A DNA stretch of 9,709 bases from Lachnospiraceae bacterium. Lineage in GTDB: Bacteria; Bacillota; Clostridia; Lachnospirales; Lachnospiraceae. Below the pieces are notes generated by a model. It worked only from the letters and a program-made list of their open reading frames with translations, ran no database searches and was not told the DNA's origin. The stretch is from the NCBI GenBank assembly GCA_014804565.1, contig JAAUZN010000044.1, positions 10,284 through 19,992 on the forward strand, given 5' to 3'. This document shows positions 1 through 7,906 of the stretch, piece after piece. Position 1 is the first letter of the stretch; every line of letters starts with the position of its first letter. The position numbers and the translations under genes are program-made.

Positions 1-917
1 CCAAGGTCGATTCCGGAGTTCAACGTCCTGTCATTCTTATCATCGCTTGCCGGCATTACGAAGGAATCGATATTCATATCAGGATTCACCGACAGGATCT
101 GCGGCGTCGCATAACTTCCGATGGTGTACATAGCCGATTCTCCTCTGGCAAACGCGGTGCAGGCGTCATTGTAGCCGTAGGCGAAGGGGTCGTCGGGACC
201 ATAAGGCAGAAGGTCCACATATTTTTCCGCCAGCTCCTTATATTCCTTCGCAAAGGTCGTCTGCCCTTTGTTTACCTGCTTCGTCGTGTCCGCAGGCGCA
301 AGCTCCACCGCCATAGCATTCCATGGTGCCAGGCAGGTCCAGGTATCTTTAAAACCGAAGTAGAAGGGAAGAATCCCCTCCGCCTGAATCTGGTCACACA
401 GCGCGAGCAGCTCATCCCAGGTCTCCGGGATCTGCCAGCCATGCTCCTCAAACATGTCCCTGTTGTAGAGAACCCCGGCTGCATTTGCCACATAAGGTAT
501 GATATAAGTGCCGTCCACCGGCACCAGTTCCAAGGCCTCGGCAATCTCCAGATATCCCTCATTGATATCCTTCATACCCTCATATCCTGAAACATCCGCC
601 AGAATATCGGCATCCACAAAATAAGAATAGTTGATATCTCCGCCGATTCCTATGATATCCGGGTAATTTTCCCTGATAAATCTGGTTTTCAGAATCGTCG
701 TCGCATCGTTCGGTGAGCTGATCGTCAGATGAATATCATCATGCGTCGCATTGAATTCCTCTTCCACCGTCTTAAAATAGTTTGCCGCCTCCGGCTTGTA
801 CTGCACGATCTCAATTTCGATCTTGCCGTCCGAGGAACTGCCGCACCCCTGAACGACTGATGCCACTGCCGCACAGCACAGTACTGTTGTCAGGCCTTTT
901 AATCCCTTTCTCTTCAT
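1..917 (-). CDS. Sugar ABC transporter substrate-binding lipoprotein (C-terminus beyond window)
   Basis: The reading frame is open from an ATG at 917 to the window edge, giving 305 codons with no stop. The family usually runs to about 420-450 residues, so roughly the last third is missing. It starts MKRKGLKG, followed by a short hydrophobic stretch and a lipobox-like VQGC with the lipidated cysteine at residue 25. Gln before Gly is less usual, but the Ser-rich stretch after Cys is typical. The body resembles family 1 extracellular solute-binding proteins (UgpB/MalE type): an early DDIHLTISSPNDATT strand, YPDIIGIGG, an ANAAGVLYNRDMFEEHGW hinge motif, ETWDELLALCD, and a later FARGESAMYTIGSYA. 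It would sit on the outer face of the membrane and hand a sugar or oligosaccharide to permeases presumably encoded to the left. An AAGGAG sits 7 nt before the ATG. It is transcribed divergently from the AraC-type regulator, a likely controller. The exact substrate cannot be told. Confidence 0.93.
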   Translation of the reverse strand, partial: MKRKGLKGLTTVLCCAAVASVVQGCGSSSDGKIEIEIVQYKPEAANYFKTVEEEFNATHDDIHLTISSPNDATTILKTRFIRENYPDIIGIGGDINYSYFVDADILADVSGYEGMKDINEGYLEIAEALELVPVDGTYIIPYVANAAGVLYNRDMFEEHGWQIPETWDELLALCDQIQAEGILPFYFGFKDTWTCLAPWNAMAVELAPADTTKQVNKGQTTFAKEYKELAEKYVDLLPYGPDDPFAYGYNDACTAFARGESAMYTIGSYATPQILSVNPDMNIDSFVMPASDDKNDRTLNSGIDL

Positions 918-984
918 TTCCCTTCTCCTTCCCTTTTTGCAATATGCATTATCAAAACGGACCTAAAGTGGATTTACTTTTAAC

Positions 985-1013
985 ATTGTAACATACCATA
1001 ATGCCACCAAAAA
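985..1013 (-). promoter_or_regulatory. Candidate promoter of the left sugar-binding protein gene
   Basis: On the minus strand a TACAAT at 990-985 is preceded by TG one base upstream (TGTTACAAT), an extended -10. The hexamer 17 bp upstream is TTTTTG (1013-1008), a poor -35. An extended -10 with a weak -35 is what one expects of a promoter needing an activator, here perhaps the divergent AraC-type protein. The leader to the ATG at 917 would be about 60 nt. This is pattern matching only. Confidence 0.5.
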
Positions 1014-1064
1014 TACCTCCATTTTGCATGTTTTATGCCAATATGCTGTTTTTCTGTCTGTACA

Positions 1065-1094
1065 TTGAACTGACCTAGCATTTTGGTATATAAT
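1065..1094 (+). promoter_or_regulatory. Promoter of the AraC-family regulator gene
   Basis: TTGAAC (1065-1070), an 18-bp spacer and a perfect TATAAT (1089-1094) form a good sigma-A-type promoter. It is followed by a leader of about 20 nt with a GAGGTG ribosome site at 1112-1117 ahead of the ATG at 1122. It points away from the candidate promoter at 985-1013, so both lie in one 204-bp control region. Confidence 0.7.
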
Positions 1095-1121
1095 TAAGTA
1101 TATTACCTGACGAGGTGAATT

Positions 1122-1970
1122 ATGAGCGAGGTTATCTTTTCTGTTTTTCCAAGTGAAAATTTCGTGGATCTGGGCCTGTATCAGTTTGGCTGGGAGCATT
1201 GCACCCCCTCCCACTCCTTCGGCCCCGCCGCAAGAAATCACTACCTGTTCCATTTTTGTCTCTCCGGAACAGGTACTTTGATCGCCGACAACAGCAAAGG
1301 CGACTCCGTCTCCTATCAGGTCATGAGCGGACAGGGTTTCATGCTCTTTCCAGGTCAGGTCTGTACCTATATTGCAGATTATGATATCCCCTGGGAATAT
1401 GTCTGGATCGAATTTGACGGGCTGCGCGCCAGAGAAACCGTAAACCTGGCCGGGTTAAGCCTGGATCAGCCAATCTACAAGGCGCGTTATAAAGATATTG
1501 CAGAGACCATGAAAAATGAAATGCTGTATATCGTAAATCATAAAGAGGAATCCCCCTTTCATCTGATCGGGCACCTCTATCTGTTTATTGACAGCTTTGT
1601 CCGTGCCTCCACCTCCACACAGATCGGCAAGGGAAACCGCCTTCGCGATTTTTACATTAAGGAAGCCTTTTCCTTTATCGAACAGAATTTTCAAAACGAC
1701 ATATCCGTGGAGGATATCGCCGCCTCCTGCGGCCTGAACCGAAGCTACTTTGGTAAAATTTTCCATGAGACCACAGGAAAATCTCCACAGGCGTTTCTGA
1801 TCTCCTACCGCATGACCAAGGCCGCGGAGCTGTTAAAGCTGACCGAACTGTCCATCGCGGATATCGGAAACGCTGTGGGCTATCCGAACCAGCTGCATTT
1901 TTCCAGAGCCTTTAAAAATGTATATGGGATCCCGCCAAGACAATGGCGGAATGAGAACAAAGGAATATAG
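1122..1970 (+). CDS. AraC/XylS-family transcriptional regulator (sugar-responsive type)
   Basis: This is a 282-residue DNA-binding regulator. Residues 35-105 look like the AraC N-terminal cupin (PF02311 type): HYLFHFCLSGTGTLI followed by GQGFMLFPGQVCTYIAD and a WEYVWIEFDG strand, the pattern of MsmR/RafR-like sugar sensors. Residues 175-278 are a complete AraC DNA-binding domain with two helix-turn-helix units: the first near ISVEDIAASCGLNRSYF (194-210), the second near LSIADIGNAVGYPNQLHFSR (243-262), then the family signature FKNVYGIPPRQWR. Length is normal for the family. The start at 1122 follows a GAGGTG and a strong promoter. It is divergent from a sugar-binding protein gene, the usual arrangement for a local activator, so it probably senses the imported sugar or a derivative and activates that operon. 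It could also act on the second ABC operon at 6068-9427. The ligand is unknown. Confidence 0.95.
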   Translation: MSEVIFSVFPSENFVDLGLYQFGWEHCTPSHSFGPAARNHYLFHFCLSGTGTLIADNSKGDSVSYQVMSGQGFMLFPGQVCTYIADYDIPWEYVWIEFDGLRARETVNLAGLSLDQPIYKARYKDIAETMKNEMLYIVNHKEESPFHLIGHLYLFIDSFVRASTSTQIGKGNRLRDFYIKEAFSFIEQNFQNDISVEDIAASCGLNRSYFGKIFHETTGKSPQAFLISYRMTKAAELLKLTELSIADIGNAVGYPNQLHFSRAFKNVYGIPPRQWRNENKGI

Positions 1971-1999
1971 AAAAACTCTCCCGCATAGGGAGAGTTTTC
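1971..1999. terminator. Bidirectional rho-independent terminator between convergent genes
   Basis: A perfect 11-bp stem, AAAACTCTCCC (1972-1982) with GGGAGAGTTTT (1988-1998), closes a 5-nt loop. It lies right after the stop of the regulator gene. Read on the minus strand it follows the chemoreceptor stop and ends in T5; on the plus strand it ends in T4. It should serve both converging genes. Confidence 0.88.
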
Positions 2000-2023
2000 T
2001 GTTCTATATATTATATATAATTG

Positions 2024-3829
2024 TCACAATGTAAATCTCTGCGTCTTTTCATTCTGCATTTCGCTCAGATCCACCAGCATCTGTGTATCTGTGTAGCATT
2101 CCTGAATGGAATTCTCCACCAGCTGCATACCCGCGCTTGTCTCCTCCGCGGATGCGGAGCTCTCCTCCACCACGCTGCTCAGATTGGATACGGAATCCGA
2201 TACGACCACTTTTAATTCATTCAAGATCTCCGTCTGATTTCCGATGGTCGTTGCGACCTCATCCACCATGTTGATCTCCTTATACAGATTGCTGAATGCA
2301 TCCTGCGTTTCCTGAAGCTGCTCCTGCTGCTCTGACACGCTTTCCATAACTTCCTGCATCCTGTTTGTGGAAGTTTCCACATTTGTGGTGAGTTCTTTTA
2401 CGATCGATTCAATTCCGGCTGCGCTCTCCGCAGATTTCTCCGCCAGCGTACGGATTTCCTCTGCGACAACGGCAAACCCTCTTCCGGCCTCCCCGGCACG
2501 GGCAGACTCGATACTCGCATTCAGGGAAAGCAGATTCGTCTGGGAAGTCATATTCTTAATGACTTCTACCATCGTGTTGATATGCGTCGCAGACTCGCTT
2601 GTCTGCTTTGTCTGTTCCGCCACTTCCCGAATCACGTTGGTCGTATTCTCAGTGATCTCATATAACTTTTTGATGCTTTCGGAGGCGTTATCGGAGAACT
2701 TCATCATCGTCTCGACCGAGGCGCCCAGCTTATCCATTTCATCCTTTTCTACATCAATAACGCCGCCCAGTTTCTGTACCTTCTCATTTACAACTTCCGT
2801 CTCTTCCGCCAGACTCACCGTCCCCTTGGCCATCTCCTCGACAGCCTGATTGGTGTTATGTATGTTGGTTGTGATATCGCCGAATTTATTGCTGAAATCT
2901 TCACTGCTCTTTTTCATCTGTACACTGGCATTACTCACCTCGCCGATCATACCGGCCAGAGAGAGCTTCACCTGATTCAGAGACTGTGCGATCTTTCCGA
3001 TCTCGTCAGTACGGTTAATCAGCTTCGGATCGATCTCAAAGGAGAGATCTCCCTCCTCGATCTTGCGCAGATTGGCCTCCACTCTTCTGATACCGCCTGC
3101 AATACGTCTGCCGCAGATCACGGATATCACCATCACCACTACCAGTATGCCCACGATACCCGCTCCAAACGTGAACAGCATCTGGCTAAACTGGGTCCTG
3201 ATCTCTGCCTCCTTCGCTTCTACCTCCACCATCATATCATCGATGTAGTTGCCTGTCGTAATAACCCAGTTCCAGGGTGCAAATTTCTCAGAATAAGCAA
3301 GCTTCGGCGCAACTGTCACGCCATCCGCCTTCGTAAAGTAGAATTGATTGTAACCGCCGCCCGCCTCTGCAGTCGCCATGATATTCTGGATGATCTTTAC
3401 GCCGTTCTGGTCTGTCAGATCGTAGCGGTTATTCCCTTCCTGCTCCGGCAGGATCGGGTGCATCACCAGATTGTAATCCGTATCATCGATCCACATATAG
3501 CCCGAAGCATCATCTCGATACCTCATACCGCGGATCTCTTCCTTCGCCAGTTCCTTCGCCTCTTCTTCCGTCAGTTCTCCAGACTGGCTGCGGTCATAGT
3601 AAGCCTGAACGATAGACACCGCCGCCTGGATCTCCGACTTGATCTCAAGGCTGTACCCCTCATTCATCGTCTCTTCATAAGTCGCTAAATTCTGGTTCAT
3701 GGATTTGCGCAAAAAGGAAATACCAAGCGCCCCAAGAACGATTGCCGTTGCGGCTATCATAGCAAATATCATCAATACGAGGACAGTCGCAATACTGCTG
3801 GATCTTTTAGATGTACCTTTCTCACTCAT
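2024..3829 (-). CDS. Methyl-accepting chemotaxis protein with extracellular Cache sensor
   Basis: This is a 601-residue transmembrane chemoreceptor. Residues 13-38 form the first membrane helix. Residues 50-205 form an extracellular single-Cache-like sensor with GYMWIDD (110-116), NLVMHP and [14 protein letters not shown] (186-198), a pattern typical of sCache_2. Residues 216-240 form the second membrane helix. Residues 241-293 resemble HAMP, and 300-600 are a long coiled coil with the conserved signalling hairpin around 429-460 ([20 protein letters not shown] then FAVVAEEIR). The tip binds CheA/CheW and drives flagellar response. No CheR-binding pentapeptide is visible at the C-terminus (ends EKTQRFTL). 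The ATG at 3829 is chosen because GGGGGT lies 8 nt upstream and because a promoter at 3864-3892 would start transcription near an in-frame TTG at 3859, making that longer start unlikely. sCache_2 sensors often bind small organic acids, so the ligand may not be a sugar. An indirect role with a sugar-binding protein is possible but unproven. Confidence 0.96.
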   Translation of the reverse strand: MSEKGTSKRSSSIATVLVLMIFAMIAATAIVLGALGISFLRKSMNQNLATYEETMNEGYSLEIKSEIQAAVSIVQAYYDRSQSGELTEEEAKELAKEEIRGMRYRDDASGYMWIDDTDYNLVMHPILPEQEGNNRYDLTDQNGVKIIQNIMATAEAGGGYNQFYFTKADGVTVAPKLAYSEKFAPWNWVITTGNYIDDMMVEVEAKEAEIRTQFSQMLFTFGAGIVGILVVVMVISVICGRRIAGGIRRVEANLRKIEEGDLSFEIDPKLINRTDEIGKIAQSLNQVKLSLAGMIGEVSNASVQMKKSSEDFSNKFGDITTNIHNTNQAVEEMAKGTVSLAEETEVVNEKVQKLGGVIDVEKDEMDKLGASVETMMKFSDNASESIKKLYEITENTTNVIREVAEQTKQTSESATHINTMVEVIKNMTSQTNLLSLNASIESARAGEAGRGFAVVAEEIRTLAEKSAESAAGIESIVKELTTNVETSTNRMQEVMESVSEQQEQLQETQDAFSNLYKEINMVDEVATTIGNQTEILNELKVVVSDSVSNLSSVVEESSASAEETSAGMQLVENSIQECYTDTQMLVDLSEMQNEKTQRFTL

Positions 3830-3863
3830 TTCGTTTACCCCCATGTAAATTATAAACAATTAT

Positions 3864-3892
3864 ATTATACTCCCTCTGCAGGCTTTTTCCAA
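3864..3892 (-). promoter_or_regulatory. Sigma-A-type promoter of the chemoreceptor gene
   Basis: On the minus strand TTGGAA (3892-3887), a 17-bp spacer and a perfect TATAAT (3869-3864) lie about 35 nt before the chosen ATG at 3829. A second TATAAT-like stretch follows at about 3854-3849. With the terminator just upstream at 3937-3965, this makes the chemoreceptor gene its own transcription unit. No sigma-28 (TAAA/GCCGATAA) motility promoter was seen here. Confidence 0.68.
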
Positions 3893-3936
3893 TGTAAATC
3901 ACCGATTTTCCCTATTATACAATTTAAGAGCAAAGC

Positions 3937-3965
3937 AAAAACTCTCCCATTTAAGGAGAGTTTTA
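3937..3965. terminator. Rho-independent terminator after the GGDEF/EAL/LamG gene
   Basis: AAAACTCTCC (3938-3947) pairs perfectly with GGAGAGTTTT (3955-3964) around a 7-nt loop. On the minus strand it lies about 20 nt past the stop of the GGDEF gene and is followed by T5 then GCTTT. The arms are the same ten bases as those of the terminator at 1972-1998. Confidence 0.82.
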
Positions 3966-3985
3966 GTCGTCAATCTTTACATTCT

Positions 3986-5953
3986 TTACTTTTTCCCTTT
4001 CGTTCCCAGAAATGTGGGATCACTCTGGTATTCCCGGAATTTCCGCTCTATCTCTTCCTCCGGCAGTACACAGTGATAAATCTCCAGTCCGGCCACCTTG
4101 CCGTGGAAAGATTTCTGATACTCGTCGCCGCCTATGATCACCCGCTCAGGCACCTTCAGATTCGGCGCCTGATCCTTGCTGCCGATCAGCATACCATTAA
4201 AGTAAAGTCTCACCAATCCCGTGATCACATCATAGGAGACGCACATATACGCCCACTCTCCCGGCACCGCATGCCGTCCGAAAATATCAAACCACTCGTT
4301 CAATTCCCTGTCGTCCTTCAGGCGGAACACACAGCTGCAGATCGCGTCCGAGGGCACCAGACTTAAGAATCCGTCCATATACGTGATGTAAACCACACTC
4401 GTCCATGACTGCATCTCCGCCGTATTGACCCACAGACAAATGGTATAACTCTCGCTGTACATAACTGTCTTCGGCAGGCTGACAATATTTTCCCCCACCT
4501 TGCCTCCCGGGAAGGAAAGCGCCATCTGCCCTGCCACCACACCGGTGTCATAGGTGATCCCCTCTCCCAGGATCTGCCCCTCGTTCTTTCCATCCGCGTC
4601 CTTAAGATGATGGTCAAAGGAATAAACCGTAGGGATCCGATTGCTGACAAAGAAATACCGGTCGTGATACATCTCATAAAACGTTTCCGGCGGCTGCGGT
4701 TTCCCGTAAAAATCCCCCACTCCAAGCTGCGCCCCAAAATTAGCCAGCGCGCCCGCCTGTGTGGTATTCTCAATCCCCTGCGCCACGATCATAAACTGCA
4801 GATCCCTTCCCATGCCGATCACATTTCGGAGCATCAGGAGAGGCCGTTTGTCTGTTTCCTTCCCCGAGAGCAGCCTGGCATCCAGTTTCAGAATGTTTGC
4901 CGGAACACTCTGCAGCACCTTAAAGGAAGAAGCGGAACCAAAATTCTCAATAGCGATCTCGAACCCCATCTCAGACAGAGCTTCTACCGCACAGACGATC
5001 TTCTCACTGCGCCCGAGAAAGCTCTCCTCCTCAATGCAGAGTTTGATCTCCTCCGGCCTGACCTGATAGGTCTCCAGGCACTCTCTGATATGCTGTAATC
5101 CATCGCTCTGCAAAATCGTTCTGGCAGAGACACGGACATAAACCTGAAGTGTCTCAAAGACCGTATTCTGCCATCGCTGTTTCCATTGACAGATCTGTTC
5201 AAAAACCATCTTATCTAATCTGGTGATCACACCGTACTGCTCCAGCACGGGACCAAAGGTTTCCTCTTCCAACACATCCTTCCCCGGAAAATGCCAGTGC
5301 AGGACAGCTTTCGCCGCATACACATCCGAGTTTTGCAGATAGATCATAGGCTGAAAACAGAGTTCAAATTCCTCCTCCCGAAAAGAAGTGAGCGCTCTGT
5401 CCTTCATCGCCCTCTGTTCGGCAAGCTCCTTTCTTATCACCTCATAGTTTACATAACTTCCTTTTCCGTTTTTCTTGACATAGTACATTGCCTCATCGGC
5501 CTGATCCAGAATCACAGACAGGTTTTCCGAGATATTCTGATCACAGACAAGCCCGATGCTGAATGAGAGGACATCCTTCAGAGACCCGTCAAACTCTTCC
5601 CGCAGTCTGTGCTGTAACAGTTCGAGTTTCTCCTCCATTCCCTCGCTGCACACTTTTGCATCGCAGAGCACCACAAACTCATCACCGCCCAACCGCACTA
5701 CAAGCTGCCTCGGAAAAACCTCCTGAAGAAGAGTGCTCACAAACATAAGCAGCTCGTCGCCCTTGGCATGCCCGTACACATCGTTGACCAGCTTAAAATT
5801 GTCCACATCCATATAGAGACAATGAATGCTTGCTCCGTCAGGCAGCGCCTCCCAGATTTCATGCATCCCTCTTCTATTGACCATGTTGGTCAGATAATCC
5901 GTGTTTTTTTCATTCTTTATATGGTCGATCAGATCATCAAATAAAGTTTCCAT
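3986..5953 (-). CDS. Soluble GGDEF protein with degenerate EAL and C-terminal LamG-like domain
   Basis: This is a 655-residue protein with no signal peptide or membrane segment. Residues 20-170 are a GGDEF domain with DYLTNMVNRRG, the metal-binding DVDNFKLVNDVYGH and an intact RLGGDEF (GGDEF 89-93), so diguanylate cyclase activity is likely. The inhibitory RxxD I-site has been lost (Phe and Gln at those positions). Residues 195-430 align with EAL but key residues are replaced: EAL reads KAV (215-217), the NxS asparagine is Arg274, the ELTE glutamate is Cys306, DDFG is ENFG (336-339) and AEGVE is AQGIE. It is probably inactive as a phosphodiesterase and may bind cyclic-di-GMP or regulate the cyclase. 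Residues 450-636 resemble a LamG/concanavalin-like jellyroll, with ICLWVNTAEMQSWTSVV, WAYMCVSYD and LVRLYFNG (580-587). The ATG at 5953 is chosen because GAGGG lies 5 nt upstream; an ATG at 5965 in the same frame lacks a ribosome site. It lies just downstream of the sugar ABC operon, behind a terminator. Confidence 0.9.
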   Translation of the reverse strand: METLFDDLIDHIKNEKNTDYLTNMVNRRGMHEIWEALPDGASIHCLYMDVDNFKLVNDVYGHAKGDELLMFVSTLLQEVFPRQLVVRLGGDEFVVLCDAKVCSEGMEEKLELLQHRLREEFDGSLKDVLSFSIGLVCDQNISENLSVILDQADEAMYYVKKNGKGSYVNYEVIRKELAEQRAMKDRALTSFREEEFELCFQPMIYLQNSDVYAAKAVLHWHFPGKDVLEEETFGPVLEQYGVITRLDKMVFEQICQWKQRWQNTVFETLQVYVRVSARTILQSDGLQHIRECLETYQVRPEEIKLCIEEESFLGRSEKIVCAVEALSEMGFEIAIENFGSASSFKVLQSVPANILKLDARLLSGKETDKRPLLMLRNVIGMGRDLQFMIVAQGIENTTQAGALANFGAQLGVGDFYGKPQPPETFYEMYHDRYFFVSNRIPTVYSFDHHLKDADGKNEGQILGEGITYDTGVVAGQMALSFPGGKVGENIVSLPKTVMYSESYTICLWVNTAEMQSWTSVVYITYMDGFLSLVPSDAICSCVFRLKDDRELNEWFDIFGRHAVPGEWAYMCVSYDVITGLVRLYFNGMLIGSKDQAPNLKVPERVIIGGDEYQKSFHGKVAGLEIYHCVLPEEEIERKFREYQSDPTFLGTKGKK

Positions 5954-5980
5954 GTCCGCCCTCATTCTATATGCAGTGTA

Positions 5981-6032
5981 TAAAAGAAAGGAGCCGCTGC
6001 TATCGCCGGAAAACCGGCGTCGCAGCAGCCCC
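5981..6032 (-). terminator. Strong rho-independent terminator of the sugar ABC operon
   Basis: On the minus strand an outer 11-bp stem (arms 6032-6022 and 6000-5990, two G-T pairs) and an inner 6-bp CGCCGG/CCGGCG stem with a TTTT loop are separated by a small GA/ATA internal loop. The hairpin is followed by TTTCTTTTA. It lies 35 nt past the stop of the second permease and only 28 nt before the start of the GGDEF gene. In the plus direction no T-run follows. Confidence 0.88.
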
Positions 6033-6067
6033 TGGCACTTGGAGTGTATGCCCGAAATTTAATCTCC

Positions 6068-6952
6068 CTAGCCCTTTACCGCTCCTGCCGTCATACCTTC
6101 GATAAAGTATCTCTGGAAGCAGAGGAAGATAACGAATACCGGAAGGATACCAAACATGGATCCGGCAATCAGCACATCGTAGTTGTTGCCATACGGTGTG
6201 AGCAGGGTATTCAAACCAATCGGAAGTGTGAATTTATCAGCACTCCTGTATACAAGCATCGGCCAAAGCACGTTGTTCCATGAACCCATGGCACACAGAA
6301 TCGCCATAGCCGCAAACGCAGGCTTCGTGATCGGCATCATGATCTTAAAGCAGATACCGTACTCAGTAGCGCCGTCGATACGCCCCGCATCCAGAAGATC
6401 CTTCGGCAGTCCCGTCATATACTGTCGGAAGAAGAAGATCGTGGATGCACCGCAGATACCCGGCAGCATGACGCCCCAGATGGTATCGATCAATTTCAAA
6501 GTGATCATCTCCTTGTAGAGCGGGAGGATCAGGATTTCAAAAGGAACCATCATGGTAGCGATCACCATGAAAAACAGGAAGTTTTTCAGTTTGTAATTAT
6601 ACATAGTCAGTCCATAAGCCACGATGTAGCAGACAAGCAGTGTCAAAAATACTGTAACGAGCATCAGAACCAGACTGTTCTTATACCACATGAAATATCT
6701 CTTACCGTCCACATTGTTGCCGAACAGGTATTTGTAGTTTGCCAACGTTAAGGTGCTGAAATCCAGATTAACGCTCAAGCCACGACGGATCAGCTCAGTA
6801 CCCGGTCTAAAGGATGCCAGCAGTCCGGCAAACAGAGGATATACAATGACAAAGGAGAGGATCGCGAACAATGCTGTAGCAAAGACAGTCAGGACATTCC
6901 TCTTGGTCCTCATACTCGTGGTTTCTTTTTTTACAGAGGTTGTTTCTGCCAT
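6068..6952 (-). CDS. Carbohydrate ABC transporter permease, MalG/UgpE-like
   Basis: This is a 294-residue inner-membrane permease with about six helices, beginning near VLTVFATALFAILSFVIVYP (20-39). It carries the cytoplasmic EAA loop DAGRIDGATEYGICFKIMMP (188-207) that docks on the ATPase, and ends GMTAGAVKG, the usual tail of the MalG/UgpE (COG0395) branch. Length is normal. Its ATG lies 1 nt past the stop of the first permease, and its AAGGAGG (6968-6962) is inside the last codons of that gene, so the two are probably translationally coupled. It pairs with the first permease to form the membrane channel for the sugar delivered by the lipoprotein encoded at the operon head. No ATPase gene follows; a shared MsmX-type ATPase encoded elsewhere is the usual solution in Firmicutes. 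Confidence 0.96.
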   Translation of the reverse strand: MAETTSVKKETTSMRTKRNVLTVFATALFAILSFVIVYPLFAGLLASFRPGTELIRRGLSVNLDFSTLTLANYKYLFGNNVDGKRYFMWYKNSLVLMLVTVFLTLLVCYIVAYGLTMYNYKLKNFLFFMVIATMMVPFEILILPLYKEMITLKLIDTIWGVMLPGICGASTIFFFRQYMTGLPKDLLDAGRIDGATEYGICFKIMMPITKPAFAAMAILCAMGSWNNVLWPMLVYRSADKFTLPIGLNTLLTPYGNNYDVLIAGSMFGILPVFVIFLCFQRYFIEGMTAGAVKG

Positions 6953-6953
6953 A

Positions 6954-7853
6954 TCAGTTTTCCTCCTTCTTAAATGTTCCGTTCAGCACCAACTGAACCA
7001 CATTGATAGCCAATGCGATCACAAGCAGGACAATACCTACCGCGCTGCCGTATCCAAGCTGATTCTTACGGATACCACGGTTGTACAGATAACCCACAAT
7101 CGTCATACCGATGTTGTTCGGTGAGTCGGGACCTGCCCACAACATATAAGCTTCCATGAACATCGCCAGACCTGCGTATACACTGATCGTGAGTACATAG
7201 ATCGTAGTCGGTTTCAATAAGGGGATTGTAACATACCGGAATTTCTGCCAGGCATTTGCACCATCAATATCAGCCGCCTCATACATAGCCGTATCGATTC
7301 CCTTTAATCCGGAAATAAAGTAGAGCATATTAACGCCGGTCCATCTCCAGCAGGCCACAACAAGCAGCGCACCAAGACCGGTAGCTTTCATCTTAAGCCA
7401 TTTATAAGTTCCAAGTCCGAGAGCCGAAGTGATCACATTCATCTGACCGGTCGTATACTCGGAAAACATCAGTCTAAACAAGGTACCGGAAATAACTACG
7501 GAAGTAAGAGCCGGTACATACAGGCAGGCTTTCCAGAAGCCCTTCGCCTTCACAAGTCTGGAATCCATCAACACCGCGTAAAGCATCGGAAACGGGATCA
7601 ACAGTACCAGTGTCAGTATCATATATTCAAAGCTGTTTTTGATTGCCGTGTGGAACACGGTATCCTTGAGCAGCTTTCGGAAATTTGCTAACCCAACCCA
7701 CTCTGTGCCTGTGGGTGTGATATCCTGAAAACTCATAGTAATCGTACTGCAAAGCGGATATACCCAGAAAAATGCCAAACTAAGCAAAAAAGGAAGCACA
7801 AATACATATGGTGCTGCCTTCTGTGAATAGAAAAATTTCTTAAATTTATTCAT
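6954..7853 (-). CDS. Carbohydrate ABC transporter permease, MalF/UgpA-like
   Basis: This is a 299-residue inner-membrane permease of the COG1175 branch. Helices start at APYVFVLPFLLSLAFFWVYP (14-33), followed by the usual TITMSFQDITPTGTEWVGLANF segment with its family-typical FVGLxNF-like end, and the EAA loop YEAADIDGANAWQKFRYVTI (191-210). The ATG at 7853 is preferred over a GTG at 7859 because AAGGAG at 7868-7863 lies 9 nt from the ATG but only 3 nt from the GTG. It is second in an operon, 95 nt after the binding protein gene, with a stable hairpin in that gap. It forms the heterodimeric channel with the downstream permease. Confidence 0.96.
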   Translation of the reverse strand: MNKFKKFFYSQKAAPYVFVLPFLLSLAFFWVYPLCSTITMSFQDITPTGTEWVGLANFRKLLKDTVFHTAIKNSFEYMILTLVLLIPFPMLYAVLMDSRLVKAKGFWKACLYVPALTSVVISGTLFRLMFSEYTTGQMNVITSALGLGTYKWLKMKATGLGALLVVACWRWTGVNMLYFISGLKGIDTAMYEAADIDGANAWQKFRYVTIPLLKPTTIYVLTISVYAGLAMFMEAYMLWAGPDSPNNIGMTIVGYLYNRGIRKNQLGYGSAVGIVLLVIALAINVVQLVLNGTFKKEEN

Positions 7854-7906
7854 ACGCACACACTCCTTATCAATAACCCCGATAGTTTTTTGCTTTCTTT
7901 ACAAGA

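Noticed and set aside
272..562. Minus-strand 96-codon frame rich in Arg and Trp
   Set aside because: It lies out of frame inside the binding-protein gene of 1-917, whose frame is open throughout and matches a known family.
2367..3688. Long plus-strand open frames opposite the chemoreceptor gene
   Set aside because: They are antisense to a clear chemoreceptor coding sequence, have no ribosome site, and their translation is low-complexity or lacks recognisable motifs.
3830..3859. TTG start at 3859 that would lengthen the chemoreceptor by ten residues
   Set aside because: It has no ribosome site and lies at the expected transcription start of the promoter at 3864-3892; the ATG at 3829 has GGGGGT at proper distance.
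3860..3985. A cyclic-di-GMP riboswitch in the leader of the chemoreceptor gene
   Set aside because: The predicted leader from about 3857 to 3829 is far too short and no GEMM-type conserved motifs are visible; the upstream hairpin is explained as a terminator.
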